From positions 92,524 to 156,523 of the forward strand of contig PDQG01000005.1 of the NCBI GenBank assembly GCA_002747745.1: DNA of 64,000 nt. The letters run 5' to 3'. The notes below the pieces were generated by a model. The model saw only the letters and a list, made by a program, of their open reading frames with translations. It ran no database searches and was not told the origin of the DNA. This document shows, in pieces, positions 9,918 through 20,431 of the stretch (within the stretch, counting starts at the first letter, position 1; each line of letters starts with the position of its first letter). A program made the translations under genes and the position numbers. Origin of the DNA: a bacterium DOLZORAL124_38_8 (lineage in GTDB: Bacteria; Patescibacteriota; Gracilibacteria; UBA4473).

Positions 9918-10991
9918 TTATTGCTGACGAATTGTCTGGCAGTAATGCGTTAGGGCTTCGCAGAAATTCTGTACGGATTCGTCCGTCAAAAATGAGTGAA
10001 GTGAAATCCTTAGTGGAAACTGCCAGTCAGGATTTTTTTCGAAAAATTGAATGGTAGTGGTGGGTTGTAAAATGTCGTTTGTGCAGGCAGACCCAGTAGA
10101 AACACAAATTTGTTCTTGGTCCGATAACATTTGAGCGAGTTGTCCGCCACGAATGTTTTTGAAACTTACATTTATAATGCCTGGAACCCGTGGTAAATCG
10201 GCGTGCCGAATTTTGCTGTCGGGAATGGTTTGCCTAATGTGTTGCTCGATTTGTGTTTGCCAATGTTTGATTTGTGCCAACTTTGGAGTGGATTCAAAAT
10301 TTTGGGTGGAAAGGTTGTTGGTTCCTAATAATTCAAACGCTGTGGACATGCCAAGGGCTAACCAACAATTTTTGGTGTGAGTGTCTTTGCTGATAGATTT
10401 CCATTGTTGGGGTTTTTTCATCCAAATTAGTCCAATCATTTTTGGTCCGTAAAATTTGTGCGGAGCCATGGTGATGATGTCGGCGTTCTCAAAATCAAGT
10501 CCCGTTTTGCCAACAGCTTGAACGGCATCTTGATGAATAATAGCGTGCGGGAATTTTTCTCTCAACGTTTGTGTGTCAAAGATAGTACCCGTTTCGGCGT
10601 TGGCACGCATAAGCGAAATAAATTGGGCGTGGGTAGGAATATCTGCAAAATCTCCAAGTGGGTCAAAACGGTTCGTTGGCAAAATTTCGTCTAACACAGA
10701 CGAATGTTCAACGGCCGAACAAAACATGTTTTGGCGTCCGAATTTTTTGTGGGCTTCCCAAAGAACTTTTTGGTTTCCGTGCGTGCCCGAATGACTGATG
10801 GCTAATTGGTTTTTAGCGACCCCTAAAATATCCGCAATTTTTTGCAAGGCTTGGTCTTGTTTTTTGTGGGCGGCAAATCCGTGCCGGTGTTTAGAGTTTT
10901 CATTACCGAAAAAACTGAAGTTTTCTTGCATTACTGTTTGTACTTCTGGATGTAGTGGGGTGGTGGCAGCGGCGTCAAAATAGTTTTTCAT
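9918..10991 (-). CDS. Cysteine desulfurase-like class V aminotransferase
   Basis: YFDAAATTPLHPEV, PHKFYGPKMIG (PLP Lys), STGSACTND (active Cys loop). Confidence 0.85.
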   Translation of the reverse strand: MKNYFDAAATTPLHPEVQTVMQENFSFFGNENSKHRHGFAAHKKQDQALQKIADILGVAKNQLAISHSGTHGNQKVLWEAHKKFGRQNMFCSAVEHSSVLDEILPTNRFDPLGDFADIPTHAQFISLMRANAETGTIFDTQTLREKFPHAIIHQDAVQAVGKTGLDFENADIITMAPHKFYGPKMIGLIWMKKPQQWKSISKDTHTKNCWLALGMSTAFELLGTNNLSTQNFESTPKLAQIKHWQTQIEQHIRQTIPDSKIRHADLPRVPGIINVSFKNIRGGQLAQMLSDQEQICVSTGSACTNDILQPTTTIQFFEKNPDWQFPLRISLHSFLTDESVQNFCEALTHYCQTIRQQ

Positions 10992-11115
10992 TCATTCATA
11001 ACTTTAGAAAAACGCGATAAGTTTACAAGTTTACCAGCTGACGAGTTTATATGTGTGAGTTATTTTGCTTTTTTTAGAGTTCTTTTTACTATGATTCTGA
11101 TTTATAAATTAAAAG

Positions 11116-11559
11116 ATGAATATGTTGAAAAAATTAGTAATATTTATGGGATTTCTGTTGGTTTCGACTCAGGTTTGGGCACAACGAATTCCGACGATAG
11201 AAATTTTTCATGGAAATGGATGCCCGCATTGTGCGCAAGAACTAGATTGGATTGAATCTGAATTGAAGCCAATGTATCCAGATTTGAAAGTTTTGGAATA
11301 TGAGGTGTGGTTTCACCCAGAAAATAAAACCCTTTGGGAGAACCGTATGAAGAAATTTAACCTAAAGCCACAGGCAGTGCCAACTAATATTGTTGGAAAT
11401 CAAGTTTTGGTCGGATTTAAAAAAGAGGCGCTTTTGGCGGAAATGAAAAAAAATTTTGGAGAACCGAAAAAAATTGAAAAGAAAGTTGAAGTTAAAACAG
11501 AGAAAAAAAGTTGGTGGAGTGGTTTTTTAGAAACCATTCTTGGTTGGTTTGGAGTATAA
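11116..11559 (+). CDS. Secreted thioredoxin/glutaredoxin-like protein with CPHC motif
   Basis: Signal peptide, IEIFHGNGCPHCAQELDWIE. Confidence 0.75.
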   Translation: MNMLKKLVIFMGFLLVSTQVWAQRIPTIEIFHGNGCPHCAQELDWIESELKPMYPDLKVLEYEVWFHPENKTLWENRMKKFNLKPQAVPTNIVGNQVLVGFKKEALLAEMKKNFGEPKKIEKKVEVKTEKKSWWSGFLETILGWFGV

Positions 11560-11631
11560 GAAAGGAAATTTTTAGTTAACCAGGTGGACAATGTGCCAGT
11601 TAGCAAGCAAAAAAAGTAAATTAAAAAAAAT

Positions 11632-12489
11632 ATGAAAAAAGGAGTTTTATTCGGATTAGGATTGGCGTTGCTCGCCACCGTTTCGGTTGAAGCAGCGGGT
11701 GAAATAGCGGTTAATGTCGGTTCGGCGGTTGATAATAGTTTGATTGAGCGAACGTTAAAACTTCCGTGGCCGGTAATGTCTTTTATTTTAGGGTTGATAG
11801 ATGGATTTAATCCGTGTGCCATGTGGACACTGCTCATTTTGATTGGGTTTTTGTTAGGCATGAATGATCGCAAAAAACGGTGGTTTATTGGTGGGATTTT
11901 TATTGCGAGTTCGGCGGTTTTGTACTTTGGAGCGTTGTTAGCTTATCTACTTGGGTTTGAAGCCATTGCGGCGTATGCTTCAGGAACGGTGATGTTGTGG
12001 GTGTTTCGAGTAGTTGGTTTGGTAGCATTAGTAAGTGGAATGAAAACCTTGTGGGATGGAATTCGAAACAAAAATGAATGTAGTGTGAAAGACATTCATG
12101 AACGACGAAATTTTAAAACAAAATTGGAACAGATTTTGGCCCGTGATCAATTTTGGCTGGTTTTGGTTGGCGTGATTGGGCTGGCTTTTGCGGTCAATGT
12201 GGTTGAATTATTATGTAGTTTTGCGATTCCAACGTTGTTTACTAATACGTTAGTGAATGTCTTGGATTTATCATTTATGAATCAATTGTTGGGAATCTTT
12301 ATTTATGACGTAGCGTATATATTTGATGATATTTTGGTGTTCTCGCTGGCGATGTTTGCCGTGAGTTCGGTACAATTAACTTCTGGGAAATTCGTGCGAG
12401 CGTCTAATCTAATTGGTGGATTGCTTTTGTTGGTATTGGGTGGATTAATGATTTTTAACCCAGCGTTATTAGGGCAATTGGCTGGATAG
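11632..12489 (+). CDS. CcdA/DsbD-like membrane thiol-disulfide transporter
   Basis: Multi-TM; membrane Cys motifs DGFNPCAMW and VVELLCSFAIP. Confidence 0.78.
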   Translation: MKKGVLFGLGLALLATVSVEAAGEIAVNVGSAVDNSLIERTLKLPWPVMSFILGLIDGFNPCAMWTLLILIGFLLGMNDRKKRWFIGGIFIASSAVLYFGALLAYLLGFEAIAAYASGTVMLWVFRVVGLVALVSGMKTLWDGIRNKNECSVKDIHERRNFKTKLEQILARDQFWLVLVGVIGLAFAVNVVELLCSFAIPTLFTNTLVNVLDLSFMNQLLGIFIYDVAYIFDDILVFSLAMFAVSSVQLTSGKFVRASNLIGGLLLLVLGGLMIFNPALLGQLAG

Positions 12490-12585
12490 AATTTTAATTT
12501 TGGTTTTCGCGTTAAAAAATTTAGGTGTCTAGTTAAAATTTGAGAAAAGACTTGATTAAACTGGTACGTAATTAGACTTATTTTG

Positions 12586-13181
12586 ATGCAAGTTCGCAAG
12601 TTCGCAAGTTCGCAAGTTCGCAAGTTCGCAAGTTCGCAAGTTCGCAAGTAGCTCGGCGAGGGTTTACGTTGATTGAATTATTGGTAGTAATTGTAATAAT
12701 CGGAATCCTTGCTGGAATGGGGATTGCTCAATATAAGCAGACGGTTTATAAGGCTCAGGAGGCTAAAGCGTTGGCTGAGATGGCACAGATAAAAAAGGCT
12801 ATTCGACTATTAGAAGTTGAAACAGGGAAGACAATCGGAGGGTTTTCGATTGGTACTTGTGTGCAAAATCCTGAATTCAAAATGGTTGGTTGTGCAGGAG
12901 GTTTGTTATGTAAAGAAGAAGTAGCAAAACCTACAAATTCTGGTCAAGAATTTGATTTTGGAAAGAAATGGGCGGGACCATATATAGATAAAAGTGTATT
13001 AATTGACCCATGGGGAACACCATATGAGTTTGATTGGGATTTTGTTTGTTACAATAACCCTAAGTATGCACAAAAGGAATGTAATGGAAAATCTGTTATT
13101 TCGGCTATTATGTCGTATGGACCAGATAGGTCTGGTAGTTATAAAGATAATATTATAATTCCGTTTTGTGTTCCCAAGTAG
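12586..13181 (+). CDS. GspG-like type IV pilin/pseudopilin; ATG currently out of frame with pilin body (candidate phase-variable OFF state)
   Basis: Pilin frame RRGFTLIELLVVIVIIGILAGMGIAQYKQ...IDPWGTPYEFDWD continues upstream without a start codon; ATG at 12586 is offset by 83 nt (2 mod 3). Confidence 0.75.
12588..12649. repeat. Tandem repeat of GCAAGTTC, about 7.75 copies
   Basis: Seven perfect 8-bp units plus GCAAGT read directly. Confidence 0.98.
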
Positions 13182-13299
13182 TGAATCTAAATTATGACGG
13201 ATTTTTGGTTTCTGAAATTTTGTTTAAAAACACTCGAAAACAGTTGACAATTTTTAGTAAAACACAAAAATTTGCCTGATTTTATTTAACATTGTTGAA

Positions 13300-14682
13300 A
13301 TGCAAAAAATTTACGACAACATTAAATCTATTGCTGGACCAATCCTTGTGGTTGATGGAGTAAAAGATGCCAAATACGAAGAGCTAGTAGAAGTACAACT
13401 GGCTGACGGAAGTACCAAAATGGGGAAAGTTTTGGAATCTCATAATGGACGAGCGATGGTTCAAATGTTTGAGTCTACGCAAGGACTTTCTACCGAAAAT
13501 TTGAAAGCAAAATTCACCGGAAAAGTGGCCACTTTGGGGGTTTCTCCAGATATGCTCGGACGAGTGTTCAATGGAGCGGGAAAAGCGCTTGATGATGGAC
13601 CAGCTGTGTTAGCGGAAAAACAAATTGATATTTCAGGAATGGCGATTAATCCATATTCTCGAACCTTCCCATCAGACTTTATCCAAACTGGTATTTCGAC
13701 TATTGATGTGATGAATACTTTGGTGCGAGGACAAAAATTACCAGTGTTTTCAGGGTCTGGGTTGCCACACGCTGAATTAGCGACACAAATTGCCCGACAA
13801 GCGAAAGTGAATGATGGATCTGAGTTTGCGGTAGTGTTTGGAGCCATGGGGGTAACGTTTGAAGAAGCGATGTTCTTTAAAAACGAATTTGAACGAACTG
13901 GAGCGATTGAAAACTCAACGTTGTTCTTGAATACGGCGGCCGATCCAGTGGTAGAACGAATTTCTGTGCCACGAATGGCGTTGTCTTTTGCTGAATACTT
14001 GGCGTTTGAAAAAGACATGCACGTGTTGGTGATTTTGACCGACATGACCAACTACGCAGAAGCGTTGCGAGAAGTGTCTGCGGCCCGAAAAGAAGTGCCA
14101 GGACGACGAGGATATCCAGGATACCTCTATACTGATCTTTCAACTATTTATGAACGAGCGGGACGAGTAAAAGGTTCAAACGGATCTTTGACGCAAGTGC
14201 CAATCTTATCAATGCCAGAAGATGATATTACTCATCCAGTGCCAGATTTGACTGGATATATTACCGAAGGACAATTCGTGGTTGATCGAGGATTGTACCA
14301 AAAGAAAGCGATGCCACCAGTAGACGTGTTGAAATCATTGTCTCGATTGGCCGGAGCTGGAATGGGAGAAGGAAAAACTCGAGAAGATCACTCAAAACTA
14401 AAAGATCAATTGTTTGCGTGTTATGCCCGAGGGAAAGACGTACGAGAATTGGCCGTTGTGTTGGGAGAAAGTTCTTTGTCTGACGTAGATAAATTGTACT
14501 TGGCGTTTGCGGATGCTTTTGAAAAAGAATTTGTAGGACAAGGCTTTGATGTTGACCGAACAATTTTAGAATCATTAGAACTTGGATGGGAATTATTGCG
14601 ACCATTCCCAATTACTGAATTGAAACGGTTGAACCAAAAAACAATTGATAAATACCACCCAGATTTTAAAGACAAAAACTAA
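13300..14682 (+). CDS. atpB: V/A-type ATP synthase subunit B
   Basis: 460 aa; [64 protein letters not shown]. Confidence 0.95.
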   Translation: MQKIYDNIKSIAGPILVVDGVKDAKYEELVEVQLADGSTKMGKVLESHNGRAMVQMFESTQGLSTENLKAKFTGKVATLGVSPDMLGRVFNGAGKALDDGPAVLAEKQIDISGMAINPYSRTFPSDFIQTGISTIDVMNTLVRGQKLPVFSGSGLPHAELATQIARQAKVNDGSEFAVVFGAMGVTFEEAMFFKNEFERTGAIENSTLFLNTAADPVVERISVPRMALSFAEYLAFEKDMHVLVILTDMTNYAEALREVSAARKEVPGRRGYPGYLYTDLSTIYERAGRVKGSNGSLTQVPILSMPEDDITHPVPDLTGYITEGQFVVDRGLYQKKAMPPVDVLKSLSRLAGAGMGEGKTREDHSKLKDQLFACYARGKDVRELAVVLGESSLSDVDKLYLAFADAFEKEFVGQGFDVDRTILESLELGWELLRPFPITELKRLNQKTIDKYHPDFKDKN

Positions 14683-14715
14683 GAAACATTGGGTTTAGAT
14701 TTAGATTATGAAAAA

Positions 14716-14740
14716 TACCGCCGAATGGCGGTGTTTTTTG
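14716..14740 (+). terminator. Rho-independent terminator after ATPase subunit B
   Basis: accgccgaatggcggt + T6. Confidence 0.85.
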
Positions 14741-14859
14741 ATATGAATGATTTTAGTTTTTCTTACTAAAAGCAAAATAGTGTAAATCTTTTTCGGTCCA
14801 ATCTTACAGTGGGGGAATTTATGAATAGCTGGTTCAGTTAAATCGTGTTCGTTTTTATT

Positions 14860-15114
14860 TTATGCTGCTATTGGGGAGTCATCGTTTTCTATCGGAGTTT
14901 TTTCTCTTTCGAATACTACGACCATTGCTTCAACAGCCCAAAACCCAAATTTTCTTCTCATCTCTTTTTCTATGTTTTTAAACCTCCACCCGGCTTTTGC
15001 TTGTTCATTTAGGAATGTGTCGAACTTTTCTTTGTTTATTTTTCCATTTCCTAAAAGTATTGAGCTAAGTGCACTTTCTTCATAAATAGCTGTTTTATAT
15101 TCATACTGTTTCAT
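14860..15114 (-). CDS. DUF4177-like small protein (likely start MKQYEYKTA)
   Basis: MKQYEYKTA...FDTFLNEQAKAGWRFKNIE...VVFERE pattern. Confidence 0.6.
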   Translation of the reverse strand: MKQYEYKTAIYEESALSSILLGNGKINKEKFDTFLNEQAKAGWRFKNIEKEMRRKFGFWAVEAMVVVFEREKTPIENDDSPIAA

Positions 15115-15174
15115 CTCTAAATTATATAACAAAATAAATAAAAAATCCAATAAAAATTTAGAGAACTACTTTTC

Positions 15175-16248
15175 TTATACTCCCATAAAAATATTTACTA
15201 CGACGAAAGCAATAAACATCAAAGTAAGAATGATTCCTTGCCATTTGTGAGTCCGAAACTTTGTAATAGCGAAAAGTAGTAAAATAGCGAATAAGTATCC
15301 AAATAAAAATAGGATTGAAGTCGTCATTTTTTCGGTTTCTGCTCCGGAAATATTCCCATTTAGAAAGGCATATGGAATTGAAACGAGTGCAAAACTAATA
15401 CAAATATCCAGGGTGTTACTTCCGAGGGCATTTCCAATGGCTTGGTCGATGTTATTTTCTTTGGCGAGGGCAATGTTTGAAAATAATTCGGGAATAGAAC
15501 TTCCGCCCGCGAGTACGGTTAGGGCGATGAGGGTGCTGGAAACACCAATCATTTCGGCAAAAGTAACCGATGATTCTACAAATGTATAAGTTAATACGCC
15601 GATGGCAATGAGCGTAATGATAAATCCAACGGGAATTTTTTTGATAAGTCCAAACTTGTCATCAGGATTTGGAATTATAGAAAGAATCTTCTCAAGCCAA
15701 TGTTTGTTCTCTCTCTCTCTCTCTCTCTCTCTAGCTGAAAGTTCTAAGTGTAAATCAAAATTTGATTTTTTATGGGTGGCAATAAGAATTGTTATATAAC
15801 AAATATGGTAGGCTGATAGGATAACGAGTTCCCAGCCAGTGAGAGCTTGTCCTGATGATAGGAATGCCCATAGAAGAATTACAGATCCACCATAAATAGC
15901 TGAAGTTCGTAGAAGGCCTCGAGGATCTAACTTGACGGATTTTTTGGTGAATAGTAATGGAATCCCAATAACTACGGTGATTTGAAAAATAGCAGAACCA
16001 ATAATAGTGGCTAATCCAAGGGCTGGGTTATCGTGTAAAATGTATAATCCGATAAAACTAATAGCAATTTCTGGGGCAGATGTTCCGAGGGCTTGAATGG
16101 TTTCACCAGCAACAAAATCACTTAGATGCCATTGTTTTTTAAAGTGTTCAGTCCAGTTCATAAAAGGTCCATCGGAGACAATTCCGATGGCTTGTACCAG
16201 AATTATGATGGCAATACAGAGTCCGATTCCTATTAAAATTTCAATCAT
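15175..16248 (-). CDS. CaCA-family sodium/calcium exchanger-like protein
   Basis: Two alpha-repeat-like halves (ETIQALGTSAPEIAISF; LAGGSSIPELFSNI) with GSAIFQ / GNALGSNTLDI motifs. Confidence 0.9.
   Translation of the reverse strand: MIEILIGIGLCIAIIILVQAIGIVSDGPFMNWTEHFKKQWHLSDFVAGETIQALGTSAPEIAISFIGLYILHDNPALGLATIIGSAIFQITVVIGIPLLFTKKSVKLDPRGLLRTSAIYGGSVILLWAFLSSGQALTGWELVILSAYHICYITILIATHKKSNFDLHLELSARERERERENKHWLEKILSIIPNPDDKFGLIKKIPVGFIITLIAIGVLTYTFVESSVTFAEMIGVSSTLIALTVLAGGSSIPELFSNIALAKENNIDQAIGNALGSNTLDICISFALVSIPYAFLNGNISGAETEKMTTSILFLFGYLFAILLLFAITKFRTHKWQGIILTLMFIAFVVVNIFMGV
15708..15732. repeat. Dinucleotide repeat (CT)12, in frame inside exchanger gene
   Basis: Direct reading; encodes RERERERE in loop between exchanger halves. 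Confidence 0.97.
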
Positions 16249-16257
16249 TGTAATTTT

Positions 16258-17331
16258 CTAATTTTCGGTTGATTGTTCGAGTAAACTCTTTTGTTCTTCG
16301 AGGGCGAGGGCTTCGACAATTTTGTCTAAGTTTCCTTCTAAAATTCCGGGAAGATTTGAGAAATTTTGTCCGATTCGGTGGTCTGTTACTCGGTCTTGCG
16401 GGAAGTTGTAGGTTCTGATTTTATCAGAACGATCCCCTGATCCGATTTGTACCAATCGTTTGGCTCCGAGTTCTTTTTGTTTTTTCTCTTCTTCAATTGC
16501 GTGCAAACGAGACCGCAATACCGTAAAGGCTTTTTCTTTGTTTTTTAATTGTGATTTCCCATCTTGGCACGTTACTACCAATCCACTCGGAATATGTGTT
16601 AATCGGACGGCTGAATCGGTTGTATTCACCGATTGTCCTCCGTTTCCGCTTGAGCGGTATACATCCACTCGTACATCAGAGTCTTTAATTTCAATGGTTG
16701 ATTCTTCTACTTCGGGCATAACAACAATTGAAATTGCTGAAGTGTGGACTCGTCCTTGGCTTTCGGTGGCAGGAATCCGTTGTACTCGGTGTACGCCCCC
16801 TTCGAATTTTAGTTTTCCATACGCGCCAAATCCAGAAACCTTGAACACAACTTCCTTAATTCCTCCGCCGTCGTTCCAGTTTTCGTCCATAATTTCGGTG
16901 CTGAATCCATTATTTTCAGCAAACTTAAGCATCATGCGGTAGACTTCGTTGGCAAAGAGCGCGGCCTCGTCTCCACCAGTTCCTGGTCTGATTTCGACGA
17001 TACAATTTTTTTCGTCGTTTGGATCGCGTGGAATAAGCGCAATTTTTAAATCTTCTTCGATTTGAGGGAGTTTCGCTTTGGCTTCGTCTAACTCTTCTTT
17101 GGCCATTTCTTGCATATCTGGGTCTTTTTCTGTGCGGAGTAAGGTTTCTGAGTCAGTTTTTTGCACTGAAAATTTGATGTATTCAGACGCCAGTTGGTAT
17201 TTTGATTCCAAGGCCTTTCGTTTTTGGCTTAATTCTCGTAATCGATCTTGATCAGAATATATGTCTGGGCTTTGTAATTCGTCTTCTAATTTCTTGAATT
17301 CGGCTACTACTTTTTTGGCTTTTTCTAACAT
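16258..17331 (-). CDS. prfA: Peptide chain release factor 1
   Basis: [38 protein letters not shown] (PAT motif region); start [12 protein letters not shown] at 17331. Confidence 0.95.
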   Translation of the reverse strand: MLEKAKKVVAEFKKLEDELQSPDIYSDQDRLRELSQKRKALESKYQLASEYIKFSVQKTDSETLLRTEKDPDMQEMAKEELDEAKAKLPQIEEDLKIALIPRDPNDEKNCIVEIRPGTGGDEAALFANEVYRMMLKFAENNGFSTEIMDENWNDGGGIKEVVFKVSGFGAYGKLKFEGGVHRVQRIPATESQGRVHTSAISIVVMPEVEESTIEIKDSDVRVDVYRSSGNGGQSVNTTDSAVRLTHIPSGLVVTCQDGKSQLKNKEKAFTVLRSRLHAIEEEKKQKELGAKRLVQIGSGDRSDKIRTYNFPQDRVTDHRIGQNFSNLPGILEGNLDKIVEALALEEQKSLLEQSTEN

Positions 17332-17366
17332 ATGAGTACGATTTTCGTATAAGTAATTTCCCCAGT

Positions 17367-18575
17367 ATGGTATATAAAACTTCGTCAAAAGGCAATGAAT
17401 TTGAGCAAAAATATCATTTGTCGACTTCTTTTTTTGAGAAATTGAAAGTGTTGGTAGCACATTTGTCTTATTCAACGAATACTCCTTGGAGTGCTTTGCC
17501 ATGGAAGAATCAGTGTGCTCCGTTAGTATGGAAATATAAATGGCAATTTCCGTGGCTTGAATGGGTAAATCCATCTATGTCTCATTATTCGGGATTAATC
17601 GGAGTTCCAAAATCAGAAATTAACCGGCATTTAGTGAGCAAATTTATGCCGATTTCGGTATTGGTAGAGCAAAAAATGTCTTTGGAAAACTTTTTAGCAT
17701 TTTTAAAAAAATATAAATTATCTTTTCCCATTATTTGTAAACCCAATGCGGGAGAACGATCTACTGGAGTATATTTTATTCAAAATGGGTCGGAGTTATC
17801 TCAGTTTATTGCTACGGCACCGGATGAACCATTTTTGGTGCAAGAATTTCTCGGTCAAAAAAAAGAGTTTGGTATTGTGATGGTGCGAAAATCGGTTAGT
17901 TCGAATGAGTTTTCCGTGTTTTCGTGTGTCGAAAAACAAGCCCGACGGGTTATTGGAGATGGAAAGTCAACTATACAAGCATTGGTCGAGCAATTGCCAA
18001 TTGCGGTGGCTCAGCGACAAAAAATCTTGTTATCTTTATCAGAAGATGAAAAACAGACGGTTTTGCCCGTAAACGAAGAACGAAAAATTGCTCGAATGGC
18101 CAGTGTGTCGTTAGGAACGGTATTTGTAAATCGGCAAGATGAAGTTACTCCAGCGCTCGAAAAAAGTTTGTCGGCGGCGTTGGTAAACTACCAAGGCTTT
18201 AATGTGGGGCGGTTTGATATTATGGCGGATTCGTTAGCCGATATTGAAAAAGAAAATTATAAAATTATTGAATTGAATGGAGTTGGGGCTACGCCGCTGA
18301 CTATTTATGAGTTGGATCGTAGTGTAGAAAGTGTGTACGAACAGTTAGAAAATTATTATGATTTGTTGTTGGAATGGGGACGAAAGAATGCATCGAAAAA
18401 GCGTTTGTCGATAGTTGATTATTGGCATTTTTTACGGTCGGTGTATCCAGCGGTAAAACAACAGAAAACATCTGATTTGGTGCGAAAACTAGAGAAGCAA
18501 AATTTCAAAATTTTATTTTATAATTGGTGGAAATTTGAGAAAAATGGTCGTAGAAATGGACGAGAAAACTCATAA
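17367..18575 (+). CDS. ATP-grasp domain protein (D-Ala-D-Ala ligase/carboxylase-like)
   Basis: [36 protein letters not shown]...[16 protein letters not shown]. Confidence 0.7.
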   Translation: MVYKTSSKGNEFEQKYHLSTSFFEKLKVLVAHLSYSTNTPWSALPWKNQCAPLVWKYKWQFPWLEWVNPSMSHYSGLIGVPKSEINRHLVSKFMPISVLVEQKMSLENFLAFLKKYKLSFPIICKPNAGERSTGVYFIQNGSELSQFIATAPDEPFLVQEFLGQKKEFGIVMVRKSVSSNEFSVFSCVEKQARRVIGDGKSTIQALVEQLPIAVAQRQKILLSLSEDEKQTVLPVNEERKIARMASVSLGTVFVNRQDEVTPALEKSLSAALVNYQGFNVGRFDIMADSLADIEKENYKIIELNGVGATPLTIYELDRSVESVYEQLENYYDLLLEWGRKNASKKRLSIVDYWHFLRSVYPAVKQQKTSDLVRKLEKQNFKILFYNWWKFEKNGRRNGRENS

Positions 18576-18693
18576 TTTCCCGCACTTGATGCGGGATCTT
18601 CGTTTTCTTTTTTGTCAAAATACTTCTAGTCAGAAATTGGGAAATATAAAAATTTTTTAGATTCTGGACAAGCCAGAATAACCTTGGTGTGTT

Positions 18694-19275
18694 TTATTCA
18701 GATTTTGGTTTCGGGAATTTTTTCCGAATTTCTCGTAGGGCGCGCATATGAATGATGCGGATGTTTCCTTCGGATTTTTGGAGTATGTCTGCCATTTCTC
18801 GGTAGGAAAAATCTTCCATGTATCGTAATTCCAATACTTGGGCGTGAATGGGAGAAAGATTGGTCAGAATTTTTTTTATTTCCTGTTGTTGATACTGTTT
18901 TTGTAATCCTTCGTCTGGAGTATCGTGTGGATCTTCTAGCAAAAATTTGTCTTCGCCTTCGTCGTCGGTTAACCCCAAATATTCTTTTTGTTTGCGGTAA
19001 AAATCAATGACGGTGTTTTGTGCAATTCTGAATATCCACGCCGCAAAACTTTGTTTGATTTTGGGGTTAGGAGCATAAGAGTTTATTTTTTGTACGATTT
19101 TCAGAAAAATATCCGAAACAATATCTTCGGCTTCGTTTTGGTTCACTCGAAACGATACAAACCGAAAAATTTTATCGTAAAAATGCTCAAACAGAATCCC
19201 AAATTGTTCGGTATCGCCTGCCTGCACTTGTTGTACAAGTGTTTCAATTTCAGTAGGCGAAAGGTTTTTAGGCAT
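18694..19275 (-). CDS. RNA polymerase sigma-70 family (ECF-like) sigma factor
   Basis: FRVNQNEAEDIVSDIFLKIV, AWIFRIAQNTVIDFYRK, LELRYMEDFSYREMADILQKSEGNIRI. Confidence 0.88.
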   Translation of the reverse strand: MPKNLSPTEIETLVQQVQAGDTEQFGILFEHFYDKIFRFVSFRVNQNEAEDIVSDIFLKIVQKINSYAPNPKIKQSFAAWIFRIAQNTVIDFYRKQKEYLGLTDDEGEDKFLLEDPHDTPDEGLQKQYQQQEIKKILTNLSPIHAQVLELRYMEDFSYREMADILQKSEGNIRIIHMRALREIRKKFPKPKSE

Positions 19276-19360
19276 TCATCTTTATTTTAACATTCCAGTT
19301 TGACCTGTAAATTATAATTTTTGTGTTTGGTAAAAAACTCTCGTTTCTTTTATACTAATA

Positions 19361-20284
19361 TTGATGAAGTTTTCGTTAGCGAGAGAGAAGTATTTTCGGT
19401 ATTTGGTAAATATCAAAGACGCTTCAAAATATACGATTAAAAATTATACCAAGGCGTTAGAGGCGTTTGGTGCGGTTATTGGCGAAAATACTCATTTGTC
19501 GAAAATTTCGATGGATCATTTAGACTCGTTTTATGATTATTTGTTTGGCTTAAAAAACCGTCGTGGCGAACCAGTTTCGGCGAATACCAAAAATTTGTAT
19601 TTAATTCCAGTACGAAGTTTTTTAAAATTTTGTATTAAGCGAGATTTAGACCAGAATATTCTCGCCCCAGAAAAAATTGAATTATCAAAATACAAGGCGC
19701 GTGATGTGTCGGGGTTGACGTTGGAGGAGTTAACTATGTTGCGGGATTTTTCGGGCATAAAAAATAAAATAATTGCCGCGCGCGATGCGGCTATCATCGA
19801 GTTGTTATATTCAACGGGGTTACGAATTGCCGAACTACATTCGCTTAATCGGAGCCAAGTAAATTTAGACCTAAAAGAGTTTACGGTGTTAGGAAAAGGA
19901 AAGAAATATCGAACCGTGTTTTTAACAGATCGAGCGGTGGAAAAGTTGCAAACCTATTTTGATTTACGCACAGATAATTTTCAGCCAGTGTTTTTGAATG
20001 CTAAAACACGTCCTGATGAGTTTGAAACTGCGGGTGAATCGCGCCGTTTATCGACCAATGCCATTGAGAATATGGTGCGAACGAGAGCGATTCGAGTTGG
20101 TATTACCAAACCGGTAACACCGCACAAATTACGGCATACATTTGCAACTCATTTGTTACGGAATGGAGCCGATTTGCGGAGTGTGCAAGAGATGCTTGGT
20201 CATTCGAATATTTCGACTACGCAAATTTATACACACGTGGTAAATGCCGATTTAAAAGCGGCGCACAAAAAGTTTTTAAATTAG
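19361..20284 (+). CDS. xerD: Tyrosine recombinase (XerC/XerD-like)
   Basis: STGLRIAELHSLNRSQV, TPHKLRHTFATHLLRNGADLRSVQEMLGHSNISTTQIYTHV. Confidence 0.9.
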   Translation: MMKFSLAREKYFRYLVNIKDASKYTIKNYTKALEAFGAVIGENTHLSKISMDHLDSFYDYLFGLKNRRGEPVSANTKNLYLIPVRSFLKFCIKRDLDQNILAPEKIELSKYKARDVSGLTLEELTMLRDFSGIKNKIIAARDAAIIELLYSTGLRIAELHSLNRSQVNLDLKEFTVLGKGKKYRTVFLTDRAVEKLQTYFDLRTDNFQPVFLNAKTRPDEFETAGESRRLSTNAIENMVRTRAIRVGITKPVTPHKLRHTFATHLLRNGADLRSVQEMLGHSNISTTQIYTHVVNADLKAAHKKFLN

Positions 20285-20431
20285 GAGTTATTGTATTTTT
20301 GGTCATTACGAGCGAAAGCGGGTCGAAGTATCTTCAATTTGTATTAAATTGTTTTGCAAAACACTGGAATATCTTTCGGCTTCTTTCTTTTGATTTAACT
20401 TTTTTCGCTCAAGAATAGTAATCAGATTTAA

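Noticed and set aside
12588-12649. CRISPR-like direct repeats
   Set aside because: Units are 8 bp with no spacers and lie in a pilin leader; the GAACC array at 25643 is likewise spacerless.
19361-20284. Tyrosine recombinase as the integrase of the attC-like cassette
   Set aside because: Sequence looks like a housekeeping XerC/D and I see no IntI-specific extra domain; it is 19 kb away.
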